A stretch of DNA of 64,000 bases from Sulfurimonas sp. (GTDB lineage: Bacteria > Campylobacterota > Campylobacteria > Campylobacterales > Sulfurimonadaceae): positions 248,001 through 312,000 of the forward strand of contig JAQTZE010000001.1 of the NCBI GenBank assembly GCA_028687935.1, written 5' to 3'. The notes under the pieces are model-generated. The model saw only the letters and a program-made list of their open reading frames with translations. It did no database searches and was not told the DNA's origin. Shown here piece by piece: positions 1 through 8,518 of this stretch. The position numbers and the translations under genes were made by a program. The first letter of the stretch is position 1; each line of letters starts with the position of its first letter.

Positions 1-333
1 TATATGACAGGTGGTATCGTAGCAATTTTAGGCCGTACTGGTATCAACTTTGGTGCTGGTATGACAGGTGGTGTTGCATTTATTTATGATGAAGATCATA
101 GTTTTGTTGAAAACGTGAACCGTGAACTTGTTGAAGCGATACGTATTGATACGGATGAAGGTGCTGATGCTAGACACCTACTCAAAAGATTACTAAAAGA
201 TTATGTTGTAGAAACGCAAAGTAAAAAAGGTAAAGAGTTGCTAGAGAACTTTAGAGTAGAAGTGAGAAACTTCTGGCTTGTTCGCCCTAAAAATTTAACA
301 AAACTACCTCTTAACCTAGAGAATGGAGACTAA
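1..333 (+). CDS. gltB: Glutamate synthase large subunit, C-terminal end (partial)
   Basis: This is the last ~110 codons of a gene that begins before the window; the frame is open from base 1. The visible part carries the glycine-rich end of the GXGXG beta-helix domain (GRTGINFGAGMTGG), which in GltB packs against the FMN and synthase domains. GltB takes glutamine amide nitrogen and 2-oxoglutarate to make two glutamates. The stop codon TAA at 331-333 abuts gltD, whose ATG follows one base later, so the two subunits are co-transcribed and probably translationally coupled. The identification rests on the C-terminal motif plus the adjacent gltD. Confidence 0.93.
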   Translation, partial: YMTGGIVAILGRTGINFGAGMTGGVAFIYDEDHSFVENVNRELVEAIRIDTDEGADARHLLKRLLKDYVVETQSKKGKELLENFRVEVRNFWLVRPKNLTKLPLNLENGD

Positions 334-334
334 T

Positions 335-1720
335 ATGAGAGAATTTTTAAATACTGAAAGAGTTGATCCAGAAAAAAGATTGGTTGTTGAACGAACAAAG
401 GATTTTGGGGAGATATATGAGATATTTAACACAAGTGATGCTGCAAGTCAAAGTGACAGATGTATCCAATGTGGCGATCCTTTTTGTTTAAATAAATGTC
501 CACTTCACAACTATATACCACAATGGCTCAAATCCATAGCTGAAAAAGATTTGGAGTTTGCATTTAAACTCTCAAATGAACCATCACCTTTTCCTGAAGT
601 AATGGGAAGGGTTTGCCCACATGATAGACTTTGTGAGGGTGATTGTACGCTCAATGACGGACATGGTGCAATTACTATTGGTTCAATCGAGACACATATT
701 ACAGAAGAGGGTTTTAGACAAGGTTTTAAGCCTGATTTTCCCGGTATTACAACGAGTAAAAAAGTAGCTATTATCGGAAGCGGACCTGCTGGACTCTCTT
801 GCGCAACATACCTTTTACGTGCAGGAATTGCTGTAACGATGTATGAGAGAAGTGATAGAGCAGGTGGACTTTTAACCTATGGTATTCCAAACTTTAAATT
901 GGACAAAAAGATCGTTGAGAGACGTGTAAAACTTCTTCAAGAAGGTGGACTTGAACTCGTCCTTAACTGTGAAGTAGGCCGTGATATCACTTTTGAAGAG
1001 ATAGCAGATAGACATGATGCGATGTTTATCGGTGTCGGTGCTACAAAATCAAAGAAAGCTTCACTCAGTGGAGAAAACGCAGCGAATGTCTATGAAGCGA
1101 TGGAGTACCTTACTGCGATACAAAAGAAAAACTTTAAAGTAAAATATGATAAACAATTTGACTTTAAAGATCTTAATGTTGTCGTTATCGGTGGTGGTGA
1201 CACTGCTATGGATTGTCTCAGAACTGCAAAACGTGAAGGTGCCAAAAGTGTTACCTGTCTCTACCGTCGTGATGAGTATAATATGCCAGGTAGTAAAAAA
1301 GAGTATAAAAACGCAATGGAAGAGGGCGTTGATTTTACTTTCTTAGCTGCTCCAAAAGAGATTATTTTAGGCGACAATGGCAAAGCTATCGCTGTGGAGA
1401 TTGTGAAAACTACTCTCGGTGCAAAAGATGTAAGTGGTCGTCAAAAAATGGAAGAGATCAAGGGAAGTGAAACACGTGTTAAAGCAGATATTATCATCAT
1501 GTCACTTGGATTTGATCTAGCTGTGCCTTCATTCTTAGCAGAAAATGGTATTGAGACAAATTCATGGGGAGGCATCATCATCAATGAAGCTACTCATGAG
1601 ACTACAACAGCAGGTGTTTATGCAGGCGGAGATTGTTTTAGAGGGGCTGATTTAGTTGTAACAGCTGCACTAGATGGTCGCGAGGCAGCAAAAAGCATTT
1701 CAAACGCATTACTGAAATAA
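335..1720 (+). CDS. gltD: Glutamate synthase small subunit (NAD(P)H-dependent)
   Basis: 461-residue beta subunit that passes electrons from NAD(P)H through FAD and Fe-S clusters to GltB. The N-terminal cysteine region has C43-x2-C46-x4-C51-x3-C55 and C94, C100, C104. The FAD Rossmann motif GSGPAG is at about residues 148-153, followed by AGGLLTYGIP, and the NAD(P)H-binding fold has VVVIGGGDTAMDC around residues 285-298. An in-frame ATG exists at 323, but a GGAG Shine-Dalgarno at 325-328 sits correctly for the ATG at 335, so I chose 335. The gene follows gltB directly and is closed by a strong hairpin terminator. An alternative, a paralogous GltD-like oxidoreductase, is unlikely given the neighbour. 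Confidence 0.95.
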   Translation: MREFLNTERVDPEKRLVVERTKDFGEIYEIFNTSDAASQSDRCIQCGDPFCLNKCPLHNYIPQWLKSIAEKDLEFAFKLSNEPSPFPEVMGRVCPHDRLCEGDCTLNDGHGAITIGSIETHITEEGFRQGFKPDFPGITTSKKVAIIGSGPAGLSCATYLLRAGIAVTMYERSDRAGGLLTYGIPNFKLDKKIVERRVKLLQEGGLELVLNCEVGRDITFEEIADRHDAMFIGVGATKSKKASLSGENAANVYEAMEYLTAIQKKNFKVKYDKQFDFKDLNVVVIGGGDTAMDCLRTAKREGAKSVTCLYRRDEYNMPGSKKEYKNAMEEGVDFTFLAAPKEIILGDNGKAIAVEIVKTTLGAKDVSGRQKMEEIKGSETRVKADIIIMSLGFDLAVPSFLAENGIETNSWGGIIINEATHETTTAGVYAGGDCFRGADLVVTAALDGREAAKSISNALLK

Positions 1721-1730
1721 TTCTACACAC

Positions 1731-1765
1731 ATCGCCCACTTTTTGTGGGTGATACTCCTTTTTTT
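1731..1765 (+). terminator. Rho-independent terminator after gltBD
   Basis: Stem ATCGCCCAC / GTGGGTGAT (one G-T pair) with a TTTTT loop at 1731-1753, then a T-rich run at 1758-1765. It lies 11 bases after the gltD stop codon. Confidence 0.85.
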
Positions 1766-1800
1766 ACACTCAATACTCCACATCCTCAGTATAAATCTGG

Positions 1801-1806
1801 TATAAT
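1801..1806 (+). promoter_or_regulatory. Sigma-70-type -10 element for the accD operon
   Basis: TATAAT at 1801-1806, preceded by TGG, about 55 bases upstream of the accD start. No convincing -35 hexamer is visible, which is usual for Campylobacterota vegetative promoters. It is the only good candidate between the gltD terminator and accD. Confidence 0.6.
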
Positions 1807-1860
1807 CTTTGTTCATTTAGACCTCAAAAGAGGTTACAAACATATAGTAAGGAACAATTT

Positions 1861-2703
1861 TTGAATATATTAAGCCTTTTTTCCCGCAAACAAGATAATG
1901 TACAAGTAGCCAATAAAGAAGCACCTGCGCACTGGATTAAATGTAAATCTTGTCATGCTCTTATGTTTTACAAAGAAGTAGAAAATCAAAATTATGTATG
2001 TCCAAAATGTGGATTTCACCTTAGAATAGGTGTAAAAGAGAGACTTGAACTTTTAGCAGATGAGGGGAGCTTTGTCGAGTACGATGCAAATCTCACGCCT
2101 GTCGATCCACTCAAATTTGTTGATAGTAAAGCCTATGTAAAAAGAGTAGAAGAAGGATTTGCTAAAACTGGTAGAAAATCTTCTGTTGTTAGTGGATCAA
2201 TTGTTATGAATGGTGTGAGTGCACAAATCGTTATTTTTGACTTTGGTTTTATGGGCGGATCTCTAGGTTCTGTAGAGGGTGAGAAAATTGTTCGAGCAGT
2301 TAATCGTGCTATTGCAAATAGAGAAGGTTTGATTATCCTGAGTGCAAGTGGTGGAGCAAGAATGCAAGAGAGTACTTTTTCTCTTTTACAAATGAGTAAA
2401 ACATCCGCAGCACTTGCAAAACTTGCAAAACACAATCTTTTATATATTTCTGTTTTAACAGATCCAACAATGGGTGGAGTTTCTGCTTCATTTGCGACAC
2501 TTGGAGATATTATTATTGCTGAACCAGGTGCTCTTGTTGGTTTCGCAGGACAAAGAGTTATCGAGCAAACTATCGGTTCGGCACTTCCTGATGGATTTCA
2601 AAGAGCAGAGTTCCTTCTTGAAAAAGGTTCTATTGATATGATTGTTAATCGTAATAATCTTAAAAAAACACTCTCAGACCTTCTTAAATTTCTAAAAGCG
2701 TAG
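1861..2703 (+). CDS. accD: Acetyl-CoA carboxylase carboxyltransferase subunit beta
   Basis: 280-residue AccD. With AccA it moves the carboxyl group from carboxybiotin to acetyl-CoA, giving malonyl-CoA for fatty acid synthesis. The N-terminal zinc ribbon is complete: C28-x2-C31 and C47-x2-C50. The crotonase-type carboxyltransferase core shows SASGGARMQE and the segment GGVSASFATLGD followed by EPGALVGFAGQRVIEQT. The start codon is TTG, with AAGGA nine bases upstream (AGTAAGGAACAATTT). It opens a compact seven-gene run ending at 7208; the next gene starts one base after its stop. Confidence 0.96.
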   Translation: MNILSLFSRKQDNVQVANKEAPAHWIKCKSCHALMFYKEVENQNYVCPKCGFHLRIGVKERLELLADEGSFVEYDANLTPVDPLKFVDSKAYVKRVEEGFAKTGRKSSVVSGSIVMNGVSAQIVIFDFGFMGGSLGSVEGEKIVRAVNRAIANREGLIILSASGGARMQESTFSLLQMSKTSAALAKLAKHNLLYISVLTDPTMGGVSASFATLGDIIIAEPGALVGFAGQRVIEQTIGSALPDGFQRAEFLLEKGSIDMIVNRNNLKKTLSDLLKFLKA

Positions 2704-2704
2704 T

Positions 2705-3265
2705 ATGAGACTCTATGCACTTTGTGATCAAGATATGCTTGATATTCAAGGTATATCCTTAGAAAAATATATCTCGATTGCCAAAGATAATGGCGCTGAG
2801 ATTATTCAATATCGAAATAAACATGCAGATATTCTTTTTATAAAACAGCAACTTATAGCAATCAGAAAAATGTACGATGGATTTTTAATTATTAATGATA
2901 AATATGAACTTATTGAATATTGTGATGGTGTTCATTTAGGTCAGGAAGATTTACAGAAAATTGATAAAGAGATTGTAAAAGCTGTCAAGATAATCAGAAA
3001 CGTAATAGGAAAAGATAAAATATTAGGTATTTCTACCCACAATACAGAAGAAGTTTTACAAGCCAATGAGATGGACTTAAACTATATTGGTTTAGGTCCG
3101 TATAGAGAGACAAATACAAAGAAAGATCTCAGCCATATTCTCGGTGACAGACTTGACCACATTGCTTCTGAATCTAAACATTATGTAGCGGCTATTGGTG
3201 GAGTGAAAAAAAGTGATACTTTTCAAAATGTTACATATCATGTTATAGGAAGCGGGCTATTATAG
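2705..3265 (+). CDS. thiE: Thiamine phosphate synthase (ThiE/TenI family)
   Basis: 186-residue TIM-barrel protein, somewhat shorter than the ~210 residues usual for ThiE. Family signatures are in order: QYRNK (QxRxK, pyrophosphate-binding strand), [29 protein letters not shown] (matching the GxGPxxxTxTK loop) and AIGGV near the C-terminus, then GSGLL. ThiE joins hydroxymethylpyrimidine diphosphate and the thiazole phosphate to form thiamine phosphate. No other thi gene lies nearby and I see no TPP riboswitch in front of it or of the operon. The shortness leaves open a TenI-like non-synthase role. Confidence 0.75.
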   Translation: MRLYALCDQDMLDIQGISLEKYISIAKDNGAEIIQYRNKHADILFIKQQLIAIRKMYDGFLIINDKYELIEYCDGVHLGQEDLQKIDKEIVKAVKIIRNVIGKDKILGISTHNTEEVLQANEMDLNYIGLGPYRETNTKKDLSHILGDRLDHIASESKHYVAAIGGVKKSDTFQNVTYHVIGSGLL

Positions 3266-3266
3266 A

Positions 3267-3725
3267 ATGAAAATAGATATTATTTCCATAGCAAAAAAAG
3301 AAAAAACTATTTATGATCCTCTCTATAAAGATCTTATAAAAATGATTTCACGCTTTGCTAAAATAGAAGATATAGAGCTTTTTCCAAAAGATGTAGCAAA
3401 ATCACACACTATTTCACCGGAAGCCTCAAAACAGGCTTATACAAGGGTTTTAGAGCCTTATTTAGGGGGCGATTATACTATTGCTTTGCATCCTGATGGA
3501 AAATTAATCGACAGTTTTGACTTTAGTAAGCTATTAAATGATAGAATGTCGGTGAAATTTTTCATAGGTGGCGCTTATGGATTTGAAGACACTTTTTTAA
3601 AAAAGAGTGATGCAGTTATAAGTTTAGGGAATATCACTATGAGTCATAAAATTGCAAAGGCAGTTTTACTAGAACAAATATATAGGGGTTTTTCCATTTT
3701 AAGTAACCACCCATATCACAAGTAA
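3267..3725 (+). CDS. rlmH: 23S rRNA (pseudouridine-1915 N3)-methyltransferase
   Basis: 152-residue SPOUT-class methyltransferase that methylates pseudouridine 1915 in helix 69 of 23S rRNA, on assembled ribosomes. The trefoil-knot signatures are at the C-terminal end: IGGAYGFE, then [14 protein letters not shown], and the highly conserved tail [18 protein letters not shown]. Length matches the family (about 155). ATG follows the thiE stop by one base. It sits in the accD operon between metabolic and regulatory genes. Confidence 0.93.
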   Translation: MKIDIISIAKKEKTIYDPLYKDLIKMISRFAKIEDIELFPKDVAKSHTISPEASKQAYTRVLEPYLGGDYTIALHPDGKLIDSFDFSKLLNDRMSVKFFIGGAYGFEDTFLKKSDAVISLGNITMSHKIAKAVLLEQIYRGFSILSNHPYHK

Positions 3726-3734
3726 GGAAAGAAA

Positions 3735-4085
3735 TTGCAAGCAAGTGAGTTAAACTACTTTAAAGAGATTTTAGAGGGCCGTAAAGTTCAGATAATTAAA
3801 AACATTTCAGGGGTTAATGAAGAGATAAGGCAACTTAATTCATTAGAATTAAATGATGAAGGCGATCATGCTTCAGCAAATAATAGCTCCATGGTTGAGG
3901 GAGCAATAGTACAGCAACAAGAAAAAGAGTTGCGTGAAATTGGTCTCGCACTTGGTAAAATAGCAAGTCGTGAATATGGTATTTGTGAGATGTGTGAAGA
4001 TGATATAGGTTTTCAACGCTTAAAAGTAAAGCCACATGCGCTATACTGCATCGACTGTAGAGAGATCGTAGAAAAAACAAAATAA
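3735..4085 (+). CDS. dksA: DksA/TraR-type zinc-finger transcription factor
   Basis: 116-residue protein with an N-terminal helical coiled-coil (about residues 5-75) and a C4 zinc finger, C84-x2-C87-x17-C105-x2-C108, as in canonical DksA. DksA enters the RNA polymerase secondary channel and, with ppGpp, adjusts rRNA and amino-acid promoters. The coiled-coil tip region reads NDEGDHASANNSS, which keeps acidic residues close to where DksA has its catalytic DxxDxA motif, but the exact motif is not present; this could alter ppGpp dependence. The start is TTG at 3735 behind AAGGAAAG. At 116 residues it is shorter than E. coli DksA (151). Confidence 0.85.
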   Translation: MQASELNYFKEILEGRKVQIIKNISGVNEEIRQLNSLELNDEGDHASANNSSMVEGAIVQQQEKELREIGLALGKIASREYGICEMCEDDIGFQRLKVKPHALYCIDCREIVEKTK

Positions 4086-4095
4086 AAGGATTATT

Positions 4096-5112
4096 ATGCA
4101 AATAAAAAAATATACAATGGCAGCACTTATTTTTATTACATTAGTAGGATGGTATGTCTATGCTTATGTAACTCAAGAGAGTATTGGTTTAGATTTTTTT
4201 GGAGTTCCACTCCCCTCTTTATCAATAGCTTTGTGGGTTGTTGTTCCATTGGCTATTTTTTATATCCTGACACTTGTTCATATATTTTTCTATTCTTTTA
4301 TGGGCACTTTAAAAATGAGAAAATTTGAGAAAGACTATGAGAAAATCATGGATTCTATTATTGACTCTTATTTAGGAAGAGAAGATAAAGTCTATTCGTA
4401 TAAAACTCCTCGATATAAACTTTTAGGATCTATTGTACGTAATTCAATGCTTTTTCCAACTTCAAATCTTAGTCCAGATACAGAGAATGAAAAACTTAAT
4501 AAAGTTATAAAAATTATTGAAGAGATAAACGCAGGAGAAGTTGTAGAACTGAAGCAATATTCCTTGAAAGCGAATAATAAACTTGTCGCTTTGAACAATA
4601 GAAATAGATACAATAAAGGTCTTTTAAGTGCTGAGAAGATTCTTAGTAAATCTGAGTTGTATGATGAAGAGTTATGTAAAGATGCATATACTGATTTTGT
4701 GAAAATTTCTCCTTTATATGCTATTGAAAAGTTCAAACAGTTTTTAAACAAAAAAGCTCTTTTTGAGATTTTAGTACGTGTAAACGCTATTGAAAATAGA
4801 TTAGAGATATCTAATGAGTCACTTATGGCGATGTGTAGGTCACTAGATTTTAACGCAAAAGAGTATATTGATATCTCTAAGGCACTCTCTACCGGTTTTT
4901 CTCCAGAACAAAGAATCAAACTCTTTGAAAGCCTCTCAGAAGAAGATGAGAACGTGATGGAAGCATATCTCTTTACTCTTTTTGATTTAGAGATGTTAGA
5001 GCCGACAGTTGAAATATTGCATAATTCTCAGAGCGATGAGTTTTTAAAATTTAAAGCATATAGTGCATTGCGAAAACATAATCAAAAATTTGATATAAGC
5101 CTATTTATCTAG
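4096..5112 (+). CDS. Membrane-anchored protein of unknown function
   Basis: I do not recognise this 338-residue protein. It has two predicted membrane helices, at about residues 8-25 and 42-68, joined by a short loop, and then about 265 residues of hydrophilic, mostly helical sequence that would face the cytoplasm if both helices span. It has no cysteine-rich or nucleotide-binding motif. AAGGA precedes the ATG. It sits between dksA and dus with short spacing (10 bases before, none after), so it is expressed with housekeeping RNA genes. I expect it to be a lineage-specific conserved protein of Campylobacterota. Confidence 0.6.
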   Translation: MQIKKYTMAALIFITLVGWYVYAYVTQESIGLDFFGVPLPSLSIALWVVVPLAIFYILTLVHIFFYSFMGTLKMRKFEKDYEKIMDSIIDSYLGREDKVYSYKTPRYKLLGSIVRNSMLFPTSNLSPDTENEKLNKVIKIIEEINAGEVVELKQYSLKANNKLVALNNRNRYNKGLLSAEKILSKSELYDEELCKDAYTDFVKISPLYAIEKFKQFLNKKALFEILVRVNAIENRLEISNESLMAMCRSLDFNAKEYIDISKALSTGFSPEQRIKLFESLSEEDENVMEAYLFTLFDLEMLEPTVEILHNSQSDEFLKFKAYSALRKHNQKFDISLFI

Positions 5113-6066
5113 ATGATTGAAAAACTCTCTTTCGAAAAACCTATTTATGTACTCGCTCCTTTAGCGGGCTACACAGATCTTCCATTTAGAAGTGTTGTAA
5201 AAAAGTTCGGAGCCGATTTGACTGTGAGCGAAATGCTGAGTTCAAATGCACTTGCACACGGTTCTGAAAAAACTTTTCATATGATAGAAAAATCACCCAT
5301 AGAAGATCCTTATTCTGTCCAGATCGCAGGTGCTGAGATTGATGTTGTGAGACGTGCTGTTGAGATTTTAAACGAGCAATCTGGGATAGATATCATAGAT
5401 CTCAATTGTGGTTGTCCTGTTCCAAAAGTTGTAGGACATGGTAGTGGGAGTTCCCTTTTACTTAATCTCCCTCTCATGGGTGAAATAATCAAGACTATAA
5501 AAAATACCTCCAATAAGCCACTGACTAGTGTGAAAATACGACTTGGCTTTGAAAAAAAGAACCACATAGATATCGCGAAAATGGTTGAAGACAGTGGTGC
5601 TGATTTTTTAGCTGTTCATGGGAGAACACGTGCTGGAAAATTTAAAGCTGCTGTAGACTATGATGCAATAGCTGAGATTAAAAACGCAATCTCGATACCT
5701 GTTATAGCAAATGGTGATATTGACTCGTACGAAAAAGCACAATGGGTTTTAGAACATACTGGAGCAGATGGAGTAATGATAGGCCGTGGTGCGGTTGGTG
5801 CACCTTGGATCTTTCATCAGCTACGTACAGGTAGTAAATATATAGACGCTAAACTCAAGCATGAAATCATTATGGAACATTTTGATAAGATGATAGAGTT
5901 TTACGGAAGCCATGGAGTCCCAATGTTCAGAAAACACACACATACATATTCTAAAGGTTATCGAGGTGCTTCAATCTTAAGAAATGATGTCAATAGTATC
6001 TCGGATCCTATTGAATTTAGAAAAGTATTAGATGACTTTTTTCAGACGAGCGAGATGGTTTCATAA
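5113..6066 (+). CDS. dus: tRNA-dihydrouridine synthase (DusB-like)
   Basis: 317-residue FMN-dependent enzyme that reduces specific uridines in tRNA. Signatures in order: LAPLAGYTDLPFR (FMN-binding strand 1), VQIAG, DLNCGCPVPKVVGHGSG (the catalytic Cys is in NCGCP), SVKIRLGF, LAVHGRTRAGKF, IPVIANGDI and GVMIGRGAVGAPWIF. The length and the KVVGHGSG stretch favour the DusB subgroup. The ATG directly abuts the stop of the upstream membrane-protein gene, and its own stop overlaps the next ATG by one base, so the three genes form one tightly coupled unit. Confidence 0.92.
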   Translation: MIEKLSFEKPIYVLAPLAGYTDLPFRSVVKKFGADLTVSEMLSSNALAHGSEKTFHMIEKSPIEDPYSVQIAGAEIDVVRRAVEILNEQSGIDIIDLNCGCPVPKVVGHGSGSSLLLNLPLMGEIIKTIKNTSNKPLTSVKIRLGFEKKNHIDIAKMVEDSGADFLAVHGRTRAGKFKAAVDYDAIAEIKNAISIPVIANGDIDSYEKAQWVLEHTGADGVMIGRGAVGAPWIFHQLRTGSKYIDAKLKHEIIMEHFDKMIEFYGSHGVPMFRKHTHTYSKGYRGASILRNDVNSISDPIEFRKVLDDFFQTSEMVS

Positions 6067-7208
6067 TGTTGGATATGAGCAAATCTATCCAATCATTGGA
6101 CGAAAGCGATATCTACGATAACCTCTACCATTACAAATACAACACAAAACATCTCCTCTCCCTTATCCGTAAAAATATAGACAAAGAAGATCCTGCATAT
6201 TTAAGTTCGTTTCGTTCTTTTGAGGGAGAAGTTTTTGAGAATTATGCCTATGAAAAGCTTTTGCGTTATGTTATTGATAATAATGATATAGAAAAATTTG
6301 TCCTTAAGGGCTTTCATCAAAATAAGCAAAAAGCGCATGCGAATACACTCTCTATAAGTGAAAAACAACAGATTGTTTATAGAACTAAGAGTAGAGAGAT
6401 AAGTGAGTTTGATGCAATCATTATTACAAAAAAGAAAGAACTTTATTTTGTAGAGATGACACTTGTTAAGTCTGTTTTAAAATTACGAAAAAGATTACGC
6501 AAGAAAAAAGCACTCTTGGAGATCATTTTTCCTCAATATGAGATCAAGTCACTTATAATTCTCAATGATGGTGCTACAGGGACAAAACAACTCCCATCAT
6601 ACTGTAAGGTATGGCTGACAAAAGAATTCTCTGCACAGAGCGTTCTAGACTATGTCATTAATTCTGATGAAAAAGAACTCTCTCCAAAAGATAAGCTAAA
6701 GTCACCAAAACTGATTGAAGCGAGTTCTTTGAAGCTCCATCCGTTCCGTTATTACAATACGATGTCTTGGATTACAAAAACAATACGTTCGAATAAAAAG
6801 CATGTTATTGATATGACTTTTTTGATGAATTATAAAATTCAAAGATATCATGATCTTTACAATAAATTTTATATCGGTTATGTAAATATTCGTGATGTTA
6901 AAGATTTACTGAAATTGAGCGAGAGCGAATGTAACTCAGAGCAGATGGTTGTAGTTGCTTTAGAAAAAAAACACAGTGATGAAATCGTACTTACTTATTA
7001 TATTCAAAAAACTAGAAAGACTCTCTACCTTTACTCTTTTAATGAAGAGAATGAAGTTGTCAAAGAGAAAAAAGATCCTTATGGAATTACAGTGACTGAA
7101 GTCTATCATATAAGTAAAATGATGAATCCATCATATCAATTAAGTCTAGAAAATTTACAGCTTATTGAGAAGTTATTAAAAGAGAGGTTTGAAGCATCTG
7201 AATCATAA
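6066..7208 (+). CDS. Hypothetical protein with a PD-(D/E)XK-like motif
   Basis: 380 residues, last gene of the accD operon, overlapping the dus stop codon by one base. I do not recognise the family. Residues 52-65 form a helix with two glutamates (GEVFENYAYEK). A hydrophobic strand pair follows with D116 and E130-x-T132 (SEFDAIII then ELYFVEMT). This helix-E, strand-D, strand-ExK/T layout resembles PD-(D/E)XK nuclease folds, but the lysine is replaced by Thr132 and this is inference only. A very basic stretch (RKRLRKKK, 141-148) comes next. The C-terminal half has no recognisable motif. It could be a nuclease-like RNA or DNA protein or an inactive relative. Confidence 0.5.
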   Translation: MLDMSKSIQSLDESDIYDNLYHYKYNTKHLLSLIRKNIDKEDPAYLSSFRSFEGEVFENYAYEKLLRYVIDNNDIEKFVLKGFHQNKQKAHANTLSISEKQQIVYRTKSREISEFDAIIITKKKELYFVEMTLVKSVLKLRKRLRKKKALLEIIFPQYEIKSLIILNDGATGTKQLPSYCKVWLTKEFSAQSVLDYVINSDEKELSPKDKLKSPKLIEASSLKLHPFRYYNTMSWITKTIRSNKKHVIDMTFLMNYKIQRYHDLYNKFYIGYVNIRDVKDLLKLSESECNSEQMVVVALEKKHSDEIVLTYYIQKTRKTLYLYSFNEENEVVKEKKDPYGITVTEVYHISKMMNPSYQLSLENLQLIEKLLKERFEASES

Positions 7209-7226
7209 TAAGATTCAGATATCTTC
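7191..7226. terminator. Inverted repeat between convergent genes
   Basis: ATCTGAATC (7196-7204) and GATTCAGAT (7212-7220) form a perfect 9-bp stem with loop ATAATAA; outer GAAG and CTTC can extend it. It overlaps the end of the plus-strand gene and reaches the stop of fliO. No clean U-run is present, so it is a probable but imperfect bidirectional terminator. Confidence 0.5.
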
Positions 7227-8177
7227 TTATGATTCGTTTGAATAGAGTAGGGAAGCGGCTCGCTCTTTATAGGCTTGTAATGGTTCTTTAGGTTCACTGC
7301 TTTGAACACGTAAAAAATCATCAAGTTCTTGGTGTCTGTTTTTGAGAATACTTTCAAAATCATCTTGATTCACGGGTTTATTGTCCGTAAATTTATCCAG
7401 TAAAAGATTATTTTTCCCCATCAAAACTAAATAGCTTTGTTCTGCAAATTCAAGTAGTACTACGCTGTTATCACGATCTATAGATTTTTGAAAGCGTATA
7501 GATATGTCGCTTAACTCACTACTTTTCATATTCATATTATTAGCATTAGGCTGCGTTTGGCTTGGAGCTGCTACTGGTGTTTGAAGCGTTGGAGTATCCT
7601 CATCATGGTTATTGGCATTAAATAACCATGATGACTGAGCTTTAGCTTTAGGCGCTGTCAACATTCTTCTTTTGATGAAAAATAGGATTAAAATACCAAC
7701 GACTAGAACAATAATAACCATATAGTAATTATCACTAAGCGGATCATCTTTTTTTGTAGGAAGTAATGCTAAAGGATTCTCTTCAACCTCGACTTCTGGA
7801 GCTGCTTTAGCCTCTGCAGGTATGCTTGTAGTAAAACGCAGTCTTAGACCATAAGCATCAGATGTTTTTGAAGCAATCAGTTTTACAGAAGAGGCTATAG
7901 AAGCAACGATCTGCACATAATCAGACATTTGCGTTATACTGATTTTATAAAGATACTGTGATGTGAGTTTTTTTACTTTAGGAGACTCAACAGTTGCTCC
8001 ATAGAGTTTAATGATAATGTTCGCATCATTGGCACTTTGTTTGATCACCCCATCGTATGGAGTATCAAATGTGATCATGACATCTGCTCTATCCGTTCTG
8101 TCATAAATGTTGTAGCTGAGTATTTTCGATGCGTATATTGTCATAGGCAGTAAAAAAACAAGAAGAAGTTTAATCAT
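7227..8177 (-). CDS. fliO: FliO-like flagellar export protein with large N-terminal domain
   Basis: 316 residues. An N-terminal signal-like segment (1-16) is followed by an extracytoplasmic beta-rich domain (about 18-115), a low-complexity linker, one strong membrane helix (151-168), basic residues KRR, and a cytoplasmic part. Residues ~220-275 resemble the FliO core (SIRFQKSIDRDNSVVLLEF, then YLVLMG and LLLDKF). FliO helps assemble the FliPQR export gate. E. coli FliO is only ~120 residues, whereas Helicobacter pylori FliO, encoded beside fliN, also has a large N-terminal domain; that neighbourhood match supports the call. It overlaps fliN by 4 bases (ATGA). Confidence 0.72.
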   Translation of the reverse strand: MIKLLLVFLLPMTIYASKILSYNIYDRTDRADVMITFDTPYDGVIKQSANDANIIIKLYGATVESPKVKKLTSQYLYKISITQMSDYVQIVASIASSVKLIASKTSDAYGLRLRFTTSIPAEAKAAPEVEVEENPLALLPTKKDDPLSDNYYMVIIVLVVGILILFFIKRRMLTAPKAKAQSSWLFNANNHDEDTPTLQTPVAAPSQTQPNANNMNMKSSELSDISIRFQKSIDRDNSVVLLEFAEQSYLVLMGKNNLLLDKFTDNKPVNQDDFESILKNRHQELDDFLRVQSSEPKEPLQAYKERAASLLYSNES

Positions 8178-8518
8178 AGTCTCTCTTTTGAAAGGTGGTA
8201 TAAAACGCCGCTGGAGTCAAGTACTTCATTGATACGAATAGCTAGATTTTTTTCATAAACCATCACCTCGCCTTTACCAAGTATACGTCCATTTACATAA
8301 GACTCTACACTTTCTCCTGCTGGCTTTTTGAGATCAATGATAGATCCTTTTTCCAGTTTGAGTATCTCGGCGACACTGAGTTCAGTCTCTCCGAGATCGG
8401 CGATAAATTCGACTTCCATATCTAAAAGCCCTGAGTAATTCATCCATGAGAGTTCTTTTTGTGCATCAAATAGAGGATCTTCATGACCATATTTGTGCTT
8501 ATATTTATTCTTAGCCAT
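8174..8518 (-). CDS. fliN: Flagellar motor switch protein FliN
   Basis: 114-residue SpoA/SPOA-domain protein. The core reads LLDMEVEFIADLGETELSV, then EILKLEKGSIIDL and VNGRILGKGEVMVY, matching the FliN/FliM C-terminal fold. FliN forms the lower C-ring of the motor and helps dock export substrates. It lies between cheX and fliO on the minus strand, overlapping cheX by 8 bases. Length is normal for FliN with a short N-terminal extension. Confidence 0.93.
   Translation of the reverse strand: MAKNKYKHKYGHEDPLFDAQKELSWMNYSGLLDMEVEFIADLGETELSVAEILKLEKGSIIDLKKPAGESVESYVNGRILGKGEVMVYEKNLAIRINEVLDSSGVLYHLSKERL

Noticed and set aside
1146..1346. Second open frame inside gltD
   Set aside because: Out of frame with clear gltD; no start signal and no family similarity.
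2640..2710. TPP riboswitch in front of thiE
   Set aside because: thiE starts one base after accD and no THI-box core is visible.
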